Assembly: GCF_003298505.1 (NCBI RefSeq)
Contig: NZ_QNGB01000010.1
Location: 1 to 64,000, forward strand
Direction: 5' to 3'
From: Roseovarius sp. TE539
GTDB taxonomy: Bacteria; Pseudomonadota; Alphaproteobacteria; Rhodobacterales; Rhodobacteraceae
DNA length: 64,000 bases
Shown here: piece after piece, positions 46,343-54,885 of the stretch
Layout: every line of letters starts with the position of its first letter
Position numbering within the stretch: the stretch's first letter is position 1
Notes under the pieces: model-generated
Seen by the model: only the letters and a program-made list of their open reading frames with translations
Database searches by the model: none
What the model was told of the DNA's origin: nothing
Program-made: the position numbers and the translations under genes

Positions 46343-47626
46343 ATGAAAAAGCCTGCCAATGCCACATCAGGCGCCCGTGCGCGCGCAGTTCACCTACTGG
46401 ATCAGGTCATCGGTGAACGGCGGCTCGTCAGTGACCTGCTGAGTGAGGGCGCGCTGGACGCGCTGGATCCGGCGGACCGGGCGCGTGCGCATCGGCTGGC
46501 CAATGACACGCTGCGCGGGCTGGAGCGGGCCGATCGGCTGCTCAAGCGTCACTTGCGCAAACCACCGCCGCTTCACGCCTTCAATGTGCTGCGGCTGGCA
46601 ACGGTCGAGCTGTGCGAGGGTGGCGATGCGCATGGCGTGGTCAACGAGGCAGTGGCGATCATCGGGGCGCATCCCCGCTACGGAAACCTCAAGGGCTTGA
46701 TCAACGCCGTGCTGCGAAAGATCGCGGATGAAGGGCCGAAAACGTGGAATGACCTGCGGTTGCCGCGGCTGCGCAAGTGGCTCCGGGATCCGCTGTTGGA
46801 GGCCTATGGCGGACCGGTGGTGCAGGCGATCGAGGCCGCGCATTTCAACGCCGCGCCACTGGACCTGACGGCACGGGACGATCCGTCGGGTGTGGCGGCC
46901 ATGACAGGCGGCGAATTGTTGCCAACGGGATCTGTACGCCTGAACCGGAACGCGCAGGTTTCGGCGTTGCCGGGTTATGACAACGGTTCCTGGTGGGTTC
47001 AGGATGCTGCCGCCGCGATCGCGGTGCGCCTGCTCGCCCCGCAGCCGGGTGAAACCGTGCTTGACCTTTGCGCAGCGCCGGGCGGGAAAACCATGCAGCT
47101 TGCCGCCGCCGGATCGGTGGTCACCGCTGTCGACATATCCGAAAAACGCCTTCGCAGGGTACGGGAAAACCTGGATCGTGCCGGGCTGAAAGCGGATTGC
47201 ATGGCGCAGGATGTCCTTGCCCATCACGGTGGACCCTATGACGCCATCCTGCTCGATGCGCCCTGTTCTGCCACCGGCACGATCCGTCGGCACCCGGATT
47301 TGCCACATGCGCGCGACGGTGCCGGGATCGAAGGCCTGATCACGTTGCAGGCGGATATGCTGGATCGCGCGATCGGCTTGCTCAGGCCCGGTGGAAAGTT
47401 GGTTTTCTGTACCTGTTCGCTGTTGCCGGATGAGGGCGAATGTCAGATCGAGGACGTGCTTGACCGGCATGAGGGGCTCGAGGTGGTGGCGGTGCCGGCC
47501 GATCGCCTCGGGGTCGATCCCGGCTGGATCACTGCGGAGGGTGGTCTGCGCCTGCGGCCGGATTACTGGCCCGAGCGTGGCGGCATGGACGGTTTTTTCA
47601 TGGCATGCCTGCGTCATCGACGATGA
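46343..47626 (+). CDS. rsmB: 16S rRNA (cytosine-C5) methyltransferase, RsmB/NSUN family
   Basis: The 427-residue protein has an N-terminal NusB-like RNA-binding domain (about 5-130, ARAVHLLDQVIGERRLVSDLL) and a C-terminal Rossmann methyltransferase. The SAM motif is VLDLCAAPGGKTMQLAAAG, and the two catalytic Cys motifs are DAPCSATGTIRRHPD and FCTCSLLPDEGECQIEDVL. It methylates C967 of 16S rRNA (E. coli numbering) or a related cytosine. The ATG at 46343 has AAGGA upstream. The gene runs ahead of the heparinase-like gene and purH. Confidence 0.92.
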   Translation: MKKPANATSGARARAVHLLDQVIGERRLVSDLLSEGALDALDPADRARAHRLANDTLRGLERADRLLKRHLRKPPPLHAFNVLRLATVELCEGGDAHGVVNEAVAIIGAHPRYGNLKGLINAVLRKIADEGPKTWNDLRLPRLRKWLRDPLLEAYGGPVVQAIEAAHFNAAPLDLTARDDPSGVAAMTGGELLPTGSVRLNRNAQVSALPGYDNGSWWVQDAAAAIAVRLLAPQPGETVLDLCAAPGGKTMQLAAAGSVVTAVDISEKRLRRVRENLDRAGLKADCMAQDVLAHHGGPYDAILLDAPCSATGTIRRHPDLPHARDGAGIEGLITLQADMLDRAIGLLRPGGKLVFCTCSLLPDEGECQIEDVLDRHEGLEVVAVPADRLGVDPGWITAEGGLRLRPDYWPERGGMDGFFMACLRHRR

Positions 47627-47722
47627 CCGGCCACGGGTGGTGAATCTGCCGGTGACTTATGCACCGCCACGCTGTATTGTGATGTCAGGGTGCGCCGTCA
47701 AGAGCGTGCAGAGGCAAGGCAG

Positions 47723-49465
47723 ATGTCCGATCCGGAAAAGCGAGCGGCGCGCTGGACGCGCTTTATGAACCATGTTCACGCACGTCGCGCGACCGCGGCG
47801 CGCCCGGCAACGGGATTTGTTTCGAGGCCGGAACCGCGGACCATCGGCAGCTTTGCGCGCGGGCGGCAGTTGATGGCCGGGAACATCCTGTTCGCTGGCC
47901 ACCTGTTCCAGGCGCCGCAAACCAGCCTTTGGGATCTGGACGCGCCCGATTACGCTTTTGCCGACATGGCGCACGGGTTTTCGTGGCTCGATGACCTCGC
48001 TGCGGTGGGGGATACGCAGGCTCGGGCCTGTGCGCAGGACTGGCTGTGGGGCTGGATTGCCCGTTTCGGAGGAGGGCGCGGCCCGGGTTGGACCCCGGAT
48101 CTGTCCGGCCGGCGCCTGATCCGCTGGATCAATCACGCCCTGTTCCTCCTGGCTGGCCAGGAGAAAGCCGGGTCGGATGCCTTTTTCCTGTCCCTGGGGC
48201 AGCAGACCATCTTTCTGGGACGGCGCTGGCAGGCGTCGCGGCCGGGGCTGCCACGCTTCGAGGCTCTGACGGGTCTCATCTATGCAGGTCTGGCGCTGGA
48301 GGGGATGCAGCGGCATGTCGGCCCGGCGGTCCAGGCGCTGGCACGGGAATGCGCGGCACAGATCGATGAGCATGGCCTGCTTCCGACGCGCAACCCGGAA
48401 GAACTGCTTGAAGTGTTCACCCTGCTGACCTGGGCGTCGATGGCGCTGGAGGAGGCGGGTATGGGTACGTCGTCCGAACATCAGGGCGCGATAGAAAGGA
48501 TTGCACCCACCCTGCGCACATTGCGGCATGCGGATGGTGGGCTGGCGCGGTTTCACGGCGGTGGCCGCGGTCTGGAAGGCCGGCTGGACCATGCGCTTGC
48601 GGCAAGTGGCGTGAAGGGCAGTCAGCCGGACGGGCTGGCGATGGGGTTTGCGCGTTTGAGTGCCGGGCGCACCACGCTGATCGTCGATGCCAGCGCGCCG
48701 CCCTCAGGCCGAGCCTCGAGCAATGCGCATGCCTCGACACTGGCGTTCGAGCTGACATCGGGACGGCGGCCGCTGATCGTGAATTGCGGCTCGGGTGACA
48801 CCTTCGGAGCCGAATGGCGCCGCGCGGGCCGGGCGACCCCCTCGCATTCCGCGCTGGTCCTGGACGGGCGCTCAAGCGCCCGCCTGGGCGGATCGGCGGG
48901 ACGGCAGGAAATGCTGACGGACATTCCGAGGCAAGTTCCGATCGAGATGAGCCAGGCCCAGGGCGGGCTCCGGTTCGAGGGCGGACATGACGGGTATGAG
49001 CGCGCCTACGGCTTGACCCACGCGCGGATCCTCGAAATGACGTTCGATGGTCGTGGGATCGCGGGTGAGGATCTTCTGATCGCTCTTGATGATTCGGCAA
49101 AGCGCCGGTTCGACAAGACGCTTGATGCCACGCAGCTTCAGGGAATTCCCTTTGACATCCGGTTCCACCTGCACCCGGAGGTCGATGTGGCGCTGGACAT
49201 GGGCGGCACGGCCGTTTCAATGGCGCTCAGAAGCGGCGAAATCTGGGTATTCCGCTCGAACGGACATTGCGAAATGACCGTTGAGCCGAGCGTTTATCTG
49301 GAAAGAGGACGTTTGAAGCCGCGTGCGACCAAACAGATTGTTCTATCCGGGCGCGCGATGGAGTATGCGACACGCACAAGGTGGTCGCTTGCCAAGGCGC
49401 AGGATACACCGATCAGCATCCGGGATCTTGCACAGGATGCCTTGATGCCCGCGGCTGAAGATTGA
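47723..49465 (+). CDS. Heparinase II/III family protein
   Basis: The 580-residue protein has an N-terminal alpha/alpha-toroid region (about 60-280, LWDLDAPDYAFADMAHGFSWLDDLA, GLDWIARFG-like segments) and a C-terminal heparinase II/III beta-sandwich beginning around GYARLSAGRTTLIVDASAPP, with HASTLAFELTSGRRPLIVNCGSGD. No signal peptide is evident. Alphaproteobacteria commonly carry such a gene between rsmB and purH. The substrate is unknown; a role on an acidic polysaccharide is only implied by the fold. The ATG at 47723 has AAGG 6 bases upstream. purH starts 24 bp after its stop. Confidence 0.86.
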   Translation: MSDPEKRAARWTRFMNHVHARRATAARPATGFVSRPEPRTIGSFARGRQLMAGNILFAGHLFQAPQTSLWDLDAPDYAFADMAHGFSWLDDLAAVGDTQARACAQDWLWGWIARFGGGRGPGWTPDLSGRRLIRWINHALFLLAGQEKAGSDAFFLSLGQQTIFLGRRWQASRPGLPRFEALTGLIYAGLALEGMQRHVGPAVQALARECAAQIDEHGLLPTRNPEELLEVFTLLTWASMALEEAGMGTSSEHQGAIERIAPTLRTLRHADGGLARFHGGGRGLEGRLDHALAASGVKGSQPDGLAMGFARLSAGRTTLIVDASAPPSGRASSNAHASTLAFELTSGRRPLIVNCGSGDTFGAEWRRAGRATPSHSALVLDGRSSARLGGSAGRQEMLTDIPRQVPIEMSQAQGGLRFEGGHDGYERAYGLTHARILEMTFDGRGIAGEDLLIALDDSAKRRFDKTLDATQLQGIPFDIRFHLHPEVDVALDMGGTAVSMALRSGEIWVFRSNGHCEMTVEPSVYLERGRLKPRATKQIVLSGRAMEYATRTRWSLAKAQDTPISIRDLAQDALMPAAED

Positions 49466-49489
49466 AACGACAGAAATCCAGGACTTGCC

Positions 49490-51088
49490 ATGACCGATTC
49501 CGCCGATCCCGCGCCCGTTCGCCGTGCGCTTCTTTCCGTTTCAGACAAGACCGGGCTGATCGAACTGGGCCGGGCGCTCGCTGGTATGGGGGTCGAACTT
49601 GTTTCCACAGGCGGCAGTGCGAGGGCCATGCGCGACGCGGGTCTGGCTGTGCGCGACGTATCCGAGATTACCGGGTTTCCCGAGATGATGGACGGCCGTG
49701 TGAAAACCCTGCATCCCAATGTACATGGTGGATTGCTGGCATTGAGGGACGATGCCGGTCACGCAGCGGCAATGGAAACCCACGGGATCCCGCCGATCGA
49801 CCTGTTGGTGGTCAACCTCTATCCATTCGAGGACACGGTAACGATGGGCGCCGACTATGGCACCTGCATCGAGAACATAGATATCGGCGGGCCGGCGATG
49901 ATTCGCGCGGCGGCCAAGAACCACGGTGCCGTCACTGTCGTGGTTGACGTCGAGGATTATGCGCCGCTCGTCTCCGAACTGGAGGCGAATGACGGCTCCA
50001 CGACCCGTGCTTTCCGGCAGCGCATGGCGCTCAACGCCTATGCCCGCACCGCGGCTTATGATGCGGCCGTGTCATCCTGGATGGCTGGCGCGCTGAACGA
50101 CGCCGCACCGCGGCGCCGGGCCGTTGCCGGCACATTGGCGCAGACCCTTCGTTATGGCGAGAACCCGCATCAGGCGGCGGCGTTCTATACCGATGGATCG
50201 GCACGGCCCAGTGTCGCCACGGCCACGCAGGTTCAGGGCAAGGCGTTGAGTTATAACAATATAAATGATACGGACGCGGCGTTCGAACTGGTCAGCGAGT
50301 TTGCCTCGGATGAAGAGCCGGCCTGTGCGATCATAAAGCATGCCAATCCCTGCGGGGTGGCGCGTGGGGACACCCTCAAGGCGGCCTACACGCGCGCCTA
50401 CGATTGTGATTGGACAAGCGCCTTTGGCGGAATCGTGGCGCTGAACCGGCCGCTGGACGGCGATACGGCCGAGGAGATTGCCGGCATTTTCACCGAAGTT
50501 GTGATCGCGCCCGGCGCCGATGACGCGGCGTTGCGCATTTTTTCCGGAAAGAAGAACCTGCGCCTGCTGACGACCAGCGGACTGGCCGATCCGGCGGCGG
50601 CGGCGCTGACGATCCGGCAGGTGTCCGGCGGGTTCCTGATGCAGGACAAGGATAACGGCCGTGTCGGACCCGGCGACCTGCGCGTGGTTACGAAGCGCCT
50701 ACCCGACGCGCGTGAGGCGGCCGACATGCTGTTTGCCTGGCGGGTTGCAAAGCATGTGAAGTCAAATGCGATCGTCTATGCCAGGGACGGTGCTACCGTT
50801 GGCGTCGGGGCCGGTCAGATGAGCCGTGTGGACAGTTGCAGGATCGCGGCACGCAAGGCCGAGGACATGGCACGCACCCTTGGCCTCGACGCACCGCCGA
50901 CACGGGGCAGCGTGGTGGCATCGGACGCGTTCTTTCCCTTCGCGGACGGGCTGTTGACAGCGGCCGAGGCCGGTGCCACGGCGGTGATCCAGCCCGGCGG
51001 GTCGATGCGGGACGAGGAGGTGATCGCAGCCGCGGACGAGGCCGGGCTCGCCATGGTCTTTACCGGCTTGCGCCACTTCAGGCACTAG
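49490..51088 (+). CDS. purH: Bifunctional AICAR transformylase / IMP cyclohydrolase
   Basis: The 532-residue enzyme performs the last two steps of IMP synthesis. The N-terminal MGS-like IMP cyclohydrolase domain (about 1-200) contains [33 protein letters not shown] and [13 protein letters not shown]. The C-terminal transformylase domain has [27 protein letters not shown] and the final [35 protein letters not shown]. The length is standard and no frame damage is seen. lspA follows immediately. Confidence 0.98.
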   Translation: MTDSADPAPVRRALLSVSDKTGLIELGRALAGMGVELVSTGGSARAMRDAGLAVRDVSEITGFPEMMDGRVKTLHPNVHGGLLALRDDAGHAAAMETHGIPPIDLLVVNLYPFEDTVTMGADYGTCIENIDIGGPAMIRAAAKNHGAVTVVVDVEDYAPLVSELEANDGSTTRAFRQRMALNAYARTAAYDAAVSSWMAGALNDAAPRRRAVAGTLAQTLRYGENPHQAAAFYTDGSARPSVATATQVQGKALSYNNINDTDAAFELVSEFASDEEPACAIIKHANPCGVARGDTLKAAYTRAYDCDWTSAFGGIVALNRPLDGDTAEEIAGIFTEVVIAPGADDAALRIFSGKKNLRLLTTSGLADPAAAALTIRQVSGGFLMQDKDNGRVGPGDLRVVTKRLPDAREAADMLFAWRVAKHVKSNAIVYARDGATVGVGAGQMSRVDSCRIAARKAEDMARTLGLDAPPTRGSVVASDAFFPFADGLLTAAEAGATAVIQPGGSMRDEEVIAAADEAGLAMVFTGLRHFRH

Positions 51089-51089
51089 G

Positions 51090-51569
51090 ATGATCGCCAT
51101 GCGTCTGGTTTTCTGGGTCGGCTTCTGGACCTTCCTGCTTGATCAGGTGACGAAATATGCCGTGGTGCATGCAATGAACCTGCGCACCCTTGGGGCGGTG
51201 GATGTCTGGCCGCCGTTCCTGAACCTTCGGATGGCGTGGAATTACGGGATCAATTTCGGGCTTTTGGCACGTGATTCCGATCTTGTTCGATGGGGCCTGA
51301 TCATGGTGGCTTTCGTGATTTCGGGTGCCGTGATCTGGTGGGTGCATCATGAACCCGGAGGCAGGTGGCAGAAAATCGCCGCCGGCCTTCTGGTCGGCGG
51401 AGCAATGGGGAATGTCGTGGACAGGCTGCTTTACGGCGCGGTGGCGGACTTCCTGAACATGTCTTGTTGCGGCCTGGACAATCCCTACGCCTTCAATGTC
51501 GCGGATATCGCGGTCTTTGCCGGTGCGTTGGGCATGGTGATTTTCAGTCCCGGCAAAAAGGCCCCGTGA
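51090..51569 (+). CDS. lspA: Lipoprotein signal peptidase (signal peptidase II)
   Basis: This 159-residue inner-membrane aspartic peptidase with four hydrophobic helices cleaves the signal peptides of diacylglyceryl-prolipoproteins. The catalytic aspartates are Asp111 in MGNVVDRLLYGAVADF and Asp139 in FNVADIAVF. The first helix carries the conserved DQVTK motif. The reading starts 1 bp after the purH stop. An alternative ATG at 51099 has a better TAGGA ribosome site and would give a protein 3 residues shorter. The next gene encodes a lipoprotein that should be one of its substrates. Confidence 0.95.
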   Translation: MIAMRLVFWVGFWTFLLDQVTKYAVVHAMNLRTLGAVDVWPPFLNLRMAWNYGINFGLLARDSDLVRWGLIMVAFVISGAVIWWVHHEPGGRWQKIAAGLLVGGAMGNVVDRLLYGAVADFLNMSCCGLDNPYAFNVADIAVFAGALGMVIFSPGKKAP

Positions 51570-51621
51570 CCTTGGCGTGGCGATACGGTAAATCTGGCGC
51601 GAATTCTGCAGGAGGCTGACG

Positions 51622-52143
51622 ATGAGGATGCCGCACGGCTTGATCTTGATCCTCGCACTGGCGATTACGGCCTGTGCCGACAGGGATCGTGATGTTCGCC
51701 TCACCCGTATCAAGAATACAGGGGAAGGCCCCGACGAGTTCTCGGTCCTTCCGGGCAAGCCGCTGGAGGCGCCGGAGAGTTATTCGGAGCTGCCGCCGCC
51801 GGCACCGGGCGGCGCGAACAGGACGGATCCGGATCCGAAGGCTGAAGGAATAGCCGCCCTTGGTGGTGATCCTTCCGCAGCGGCGCGAACCGGGGTTTCG
51901 GCCCGCGACGAGGCGCTCGTCGGACAAGCCCGGCGTTATGGCGTTCAACCGGACATCCGGCAGGTCCTCGCGGCAGAGGACAAGGAAGTGCGGCGCCGTC
52001 ATGGCCGGGTCAACATCCTCAACATCGGCCGCAATGACGATTACGTGAACGCCTATCGGCGGCAATGGCTTGATCCCTACGCGGAGCTGAACCGGCTGAG
52101 ACGGCGTGGTGTCAAGACACCGTCCGCCCCGCCGAAGGACTGA
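51622..52143 (+). CDS. DUF3035 lipoprotein
   Basis: The 173-residue protein has a lipoprotein signal: hydrophobic LILILALAITAC with the lipobox ITAC and lipidated Cys18. The mature part holds the DUF3035 signature PDEFSVLPGKPLEAPESYSELPPPAPGGANRTDPDPKAEG, shared with BamF-like proteins reported to associate with the BAM complex in alphaproteobacteria. It is Pro/Arg-rich at the C-terminus. It sits between lspA and two M16 peptidases, a standard Rhodobacterales order that links it to envelope assembly (inference). Confidence 0.84.
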   Translation: MRMPHGLILILALAITACADRDRDVRLTRIKNTGEGPDEFSVLPGKPLEAPESYSELPPPAPGGANRTDPDPKAEGIAALGGDPSAAARTGVSARDEALVGQARRYGVQPDIRQVLAAEDKEVRRRHGRVNILNIGRNDDYVNAYRRQWLDPYAELNRLRRRGVKTPSAPPKD

Positions 52144-52239
52144 AGAAACCCGCCGCGCGGGTCACATCGACGTCAGCGGGCTTGAACAGTACCAAAGCCG
52201 CCGTATCTTTTCGACAGGCAAGGGCGAAAGGCACATCCG

Positions 52240-53571
52240 ATGCGTGCGATCATACTGGCACTGATGAGCATGGCCGCGGCGGCATTGCCGGCCGCCGCCG
52301 AAGAGCAGGTTACCGAATTCGATCTCGAAAATGGCATGCAAGTCGTGGTCATCGAGGATCACCGCGCGCCTGTTGTGGTGCAGATGGTCTGGTACAAGGC
52401 CGGAGCAGCGGACGAGAAGCCGGGCGTTTCGGGCGTGGCGCATTACCTGGAGCATCTTCTGTTCAAGGGTACCGAAACCCTGGAACCCGGAGAATTCTCG
52501 GCCACGGTCGCACGCAATGGCGGCAGCGACAACGCGTTCACCAGCCATGACTATACCGCCTACTTCCAGCGGGTCGCGGCAGACCGTCTTGAACTGATGA
52601 TGAGGATGGAAAGCGACCGCATGGTCAACCTGAAACTCGAAGAGAGCGACATAGCGACCGAGAGGGATGTGATCATCGAGGAACGCAACCAGAGGGTCGA
52701 GAACAATCCTTCGGCCCTTTTCCGTGAACAGAAGCGCGCGGCGCAGTACATGAACCACCCCTACGGCGTGCCGATCATCGGCTGGCGTCACGAGATGGAG
52801 CGCCTGGACATGGAGGCGGCGCTGGATTTCTACGATACGTATTACGCGCCCAACAACGCTGTTCTGGTGGTCGCAGGGGATGTGCAGCCCGACAATGTGC
52901 GGGACTTGGCAAAGGAGTACTACGGCACTTTGCCCGCAAATCCCGACCTGCCGCGCCGCGTGCGCCCGCAGGAGCCGCCGCAACTGGCCGAACGTCGTGT
53001 CCTGTTCGAGGACGAGCGTGTGGCGCAGCCCTATGTCAGCCGCTCCTACATCGCTCCCGAGCGTGACAGTGGTGCGCAGGAAAAGGCGGCGGCACTTACC
53101 CTTCTGGCCGAGATCCTTGGTGGTGGCACCACCTCTGTACTGGCGGAGAAGCTTCAGTTCGAGACGCAGGTCGCGGTGCAGACATGGGCCTATTACAGTG
53201 GGCGGTCGCTTGATGACACGACATTCAACATCGGGATCGTGCCGGCCCCCGGCGTGACCCTGAAAGAGGCCGAGGCGGCGCTGGACCGGGCGGTGGCCGG
53301 GTTCATGACCGAGGGGGTGGAACCCGAACGGCTTGACCGGATCAGGACGCAGGTACGGGCCGCCCGTATCTATGAGCGCGACGATGTCGGCTCTCTGGCA
53401 CGCCGCTACGGCCGGGCGCTCACGCAGGGACTTACGGTGGAGGATGTTCAGGCCTGGCCCGATATTCTCAGGTCAGTTACCGAAGAGGATATAATGACGG
53501 CCGCCGAAGAGGTGCTGGACAGGAAACGGGCCGTCACGGGTTGGATTTCCGCACCGGAGGTGACCCAATGA
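52240..53571 (+). CDS. M16-family zinc metallopeptidase (active subunit)
   Basis: The 443-residue protein has a signal peptide (about 1-20, ending PAAAEE) and the inverted zinc-binding motif His68-Tyr-Leu-Glu71-His72 in VAHYLEHLLFKGT. A distal glutamate follows in TERDVIIEERNQR. The C-terminal half is the second M16 domain with RSYIAPERDSGAQEKAAAL. It probably acts in the periplasm as a complex with the product of the next gene, which overlaps by 4 bp (ATGA). It resembles PqqL/YmxG-type peptidases; the natural substrate is unknown. Confidence 0.92.
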   Translation: MRAIILALMSMAAAALPAAAEEQVTEFDLENGMQVVVIEDHRAPVVVQMVWYKAGAADEKPGVSGVAHYLEHLLFKGTETLEPGEFSATVARNGGSDNAFTSHDYTAYFQRVAADRLELMMRMESDRMVNLKLEESDIATERDVIIEERNQRVENNPSALFREQKRAAQYMNHPYGVPIIGWRHEMERLDMEAALDFYDTYYAPNNAVLVVAGDVQPDNVRDLAKEYYGTLPANPDLPRRVRPQEPPQLAERRVLFEDERVAQPYVSRSYIAPERDSGAQEKAAALTLLAEILGGGTTSVLAEKLQFETQVAVQTWAYYSGRSLDDTTFNIGIVPAPGVTLKEAEAALDRAVAGFMTEGVEPERLDRIRTQVRAARIYERDDVGSLARRYGRALTQGLTVEDVQAWPDILRSVTEEDIMTAAEEVLDRKRAVTGWISAPEVTQ

Positions 53572-54872
53572 TTCGCTTCGCACTGGTTCTGATCGCGGCG
53601 TTGGCCGCCCTTCCGGCGCGTGCCGGCGTTGATATCAAGGAGGTCACGACACCGGGCGGGATCAATGCCTGGCTCGTCGAGGATCATTCGATTCCCTTCG
53701 TGGCGCTGGAACTGCGGTTCCGTGGTGGTGCCGCGCTGGACCGACCCGGCAAAAGGGGCGCCACGAACCTGATGGTGGGATTGCTGGAAGAGGGCGCCGG
53801 TGACATGGATGCCCGGGCCTTTGCCCGCGCGACCGAGGCGCTAGCCGCATCCTTTTCATACCGGACCCGCGACGACAGCATTTCCGTTTCGGCCAAGTTC
53901 CTCAGCGAGGGCCGTGACGCCTCGGTTGAACTCCTGCGTGAGAGCCTGGTGAATCCGCGTTTTGACGAGGCGGCCGTGGCGCGCGTGAAGCGGCAGGTGA
54001 TCTCGGGCCTCCGGTCCGACCTCAAGGATCCCCGCGACATCGCGGGGCGGGCCCTCGATGAGCTGGTTTTCGGAGAGCATCCCTATGGCAGCCCGAGGCA
54101 GGGCACGGTGGAAAGCGTGAAGGCACTGAACCGGGCAGATATTGACGCCGCGCATGCCGCGGCCCTGGCCCGCGACCGGATTTACGTGAGTGCTGTCGGA
54201 GACATCACCGAAACCGAGCTTGCCTCCCTGCTTGATCGTCTTCTCGGGGATCTTCCGGAGCGGGGCGCGCCGTTGCCGGGCCCGGCGGACCCCACGCTTC
54301 CCGGAGGCGTCGTTGTCAAGGAGTTCGACACGCCACAATCGGTGGCGACCTTCGCCCAGCCCGGGATTGACCGTGATCACCCGGATTTCTTCGCTGCTTA
54401 TCTGCTTAATCACATTCTTGGTGGCGGCTCCTTCGAAAGCCGACTGATGCGGGAGGTGCGCGAAGAACGCGGCCTGACCTACGGTGTCTACTCGTACCTG
54501 ATGGACAAGGATGGCGCGCAGCTCTGGATGGGGTCGGTGTCGTCCGCGAATGACAGGGTTGCCGAGGCGATCGCCGTGATCCGGGCGGAATGGGCGCGGA
54601 TCCGGGACGAGGGCGTGACCGCGAAGGAATTGCAGGATGCCAAGACTTACCTGACCGGCGCCTATCCATTGCGGTTCGACGGCAATGGTCCGATCGCGGA
54701 CATTGCTGTGCTCATGCAGATGGAGGGGCTGTCCCGGGATTATATTGATACCCGCAATGACAGGGTCAACGCTGTCACCCTCGAGGATGTGAACCGCGTC
54801 GCGAAAGAGCGTTTGCAGCCCGGAAAGCTCACCTTCGTGGTGGCGGGCAAGCCCGAGAACCTGGGCCAGTAG
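53568..54872 (+). CDS. M16-family peptidase homologue (non-catalytic partner)
   Basis: The 434-residue protein has a signal peptide (about 1-19, ending PARAG) and two M16-like domains. The HxxEH zinc site is lost: the corresponding segment reads RGATNLMVGLLEEGAG. The second domain keeps LNHILGGGSFESRLMREVREERGLTYGVYSYL, the substrate-binding R/Y motif of M16B partners. Such pairs work as heterodimers in which one subunit has zinc and the other substrate residues, like the mitochondrial processing peptidase. The start at 53568 overlaps the stop of the catalytic subunit and has GGAGG upstream. Confidence 0.91.
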   Translation: MIRFALVLIAALAALPARAGVDIKEVTTPGGINAWLVEDHSIPFVALELRFRGGAALDRPGKRGATNLMVGLLEEGAGDMDARAFARATEALAASFSYRTRDDSISVSAKFLSEGRDASVELLRESLVNPRFDEAAVARVKRQVISGLRSDLKDPRDIAGRALDELVFGEHPYGSPRQGTVESVKALNRADIDAAHAAALARDRIYVSAVGDITETELASLLDRLLGDLPERGAPLPGPADPTLPGGVVVKEFDTPQSVATFAQPGIDRDHPDFFAAYLLNHILGGGSFESRLMREVREERGLTYGVYSYLMDKDGAQLWMGSVSSANDRVAEAIAVIRAEWARIRDEGVTAKELQDAKTYLTGAYPLRFDGNGPIADIAVLMQMEGLSRDYIDTRNDRVNAVTLEDVNRVAKERLQPGKLTFVVAGKPENLGQ

Positions 54873-54885
54873 GGCCGTACCCGGG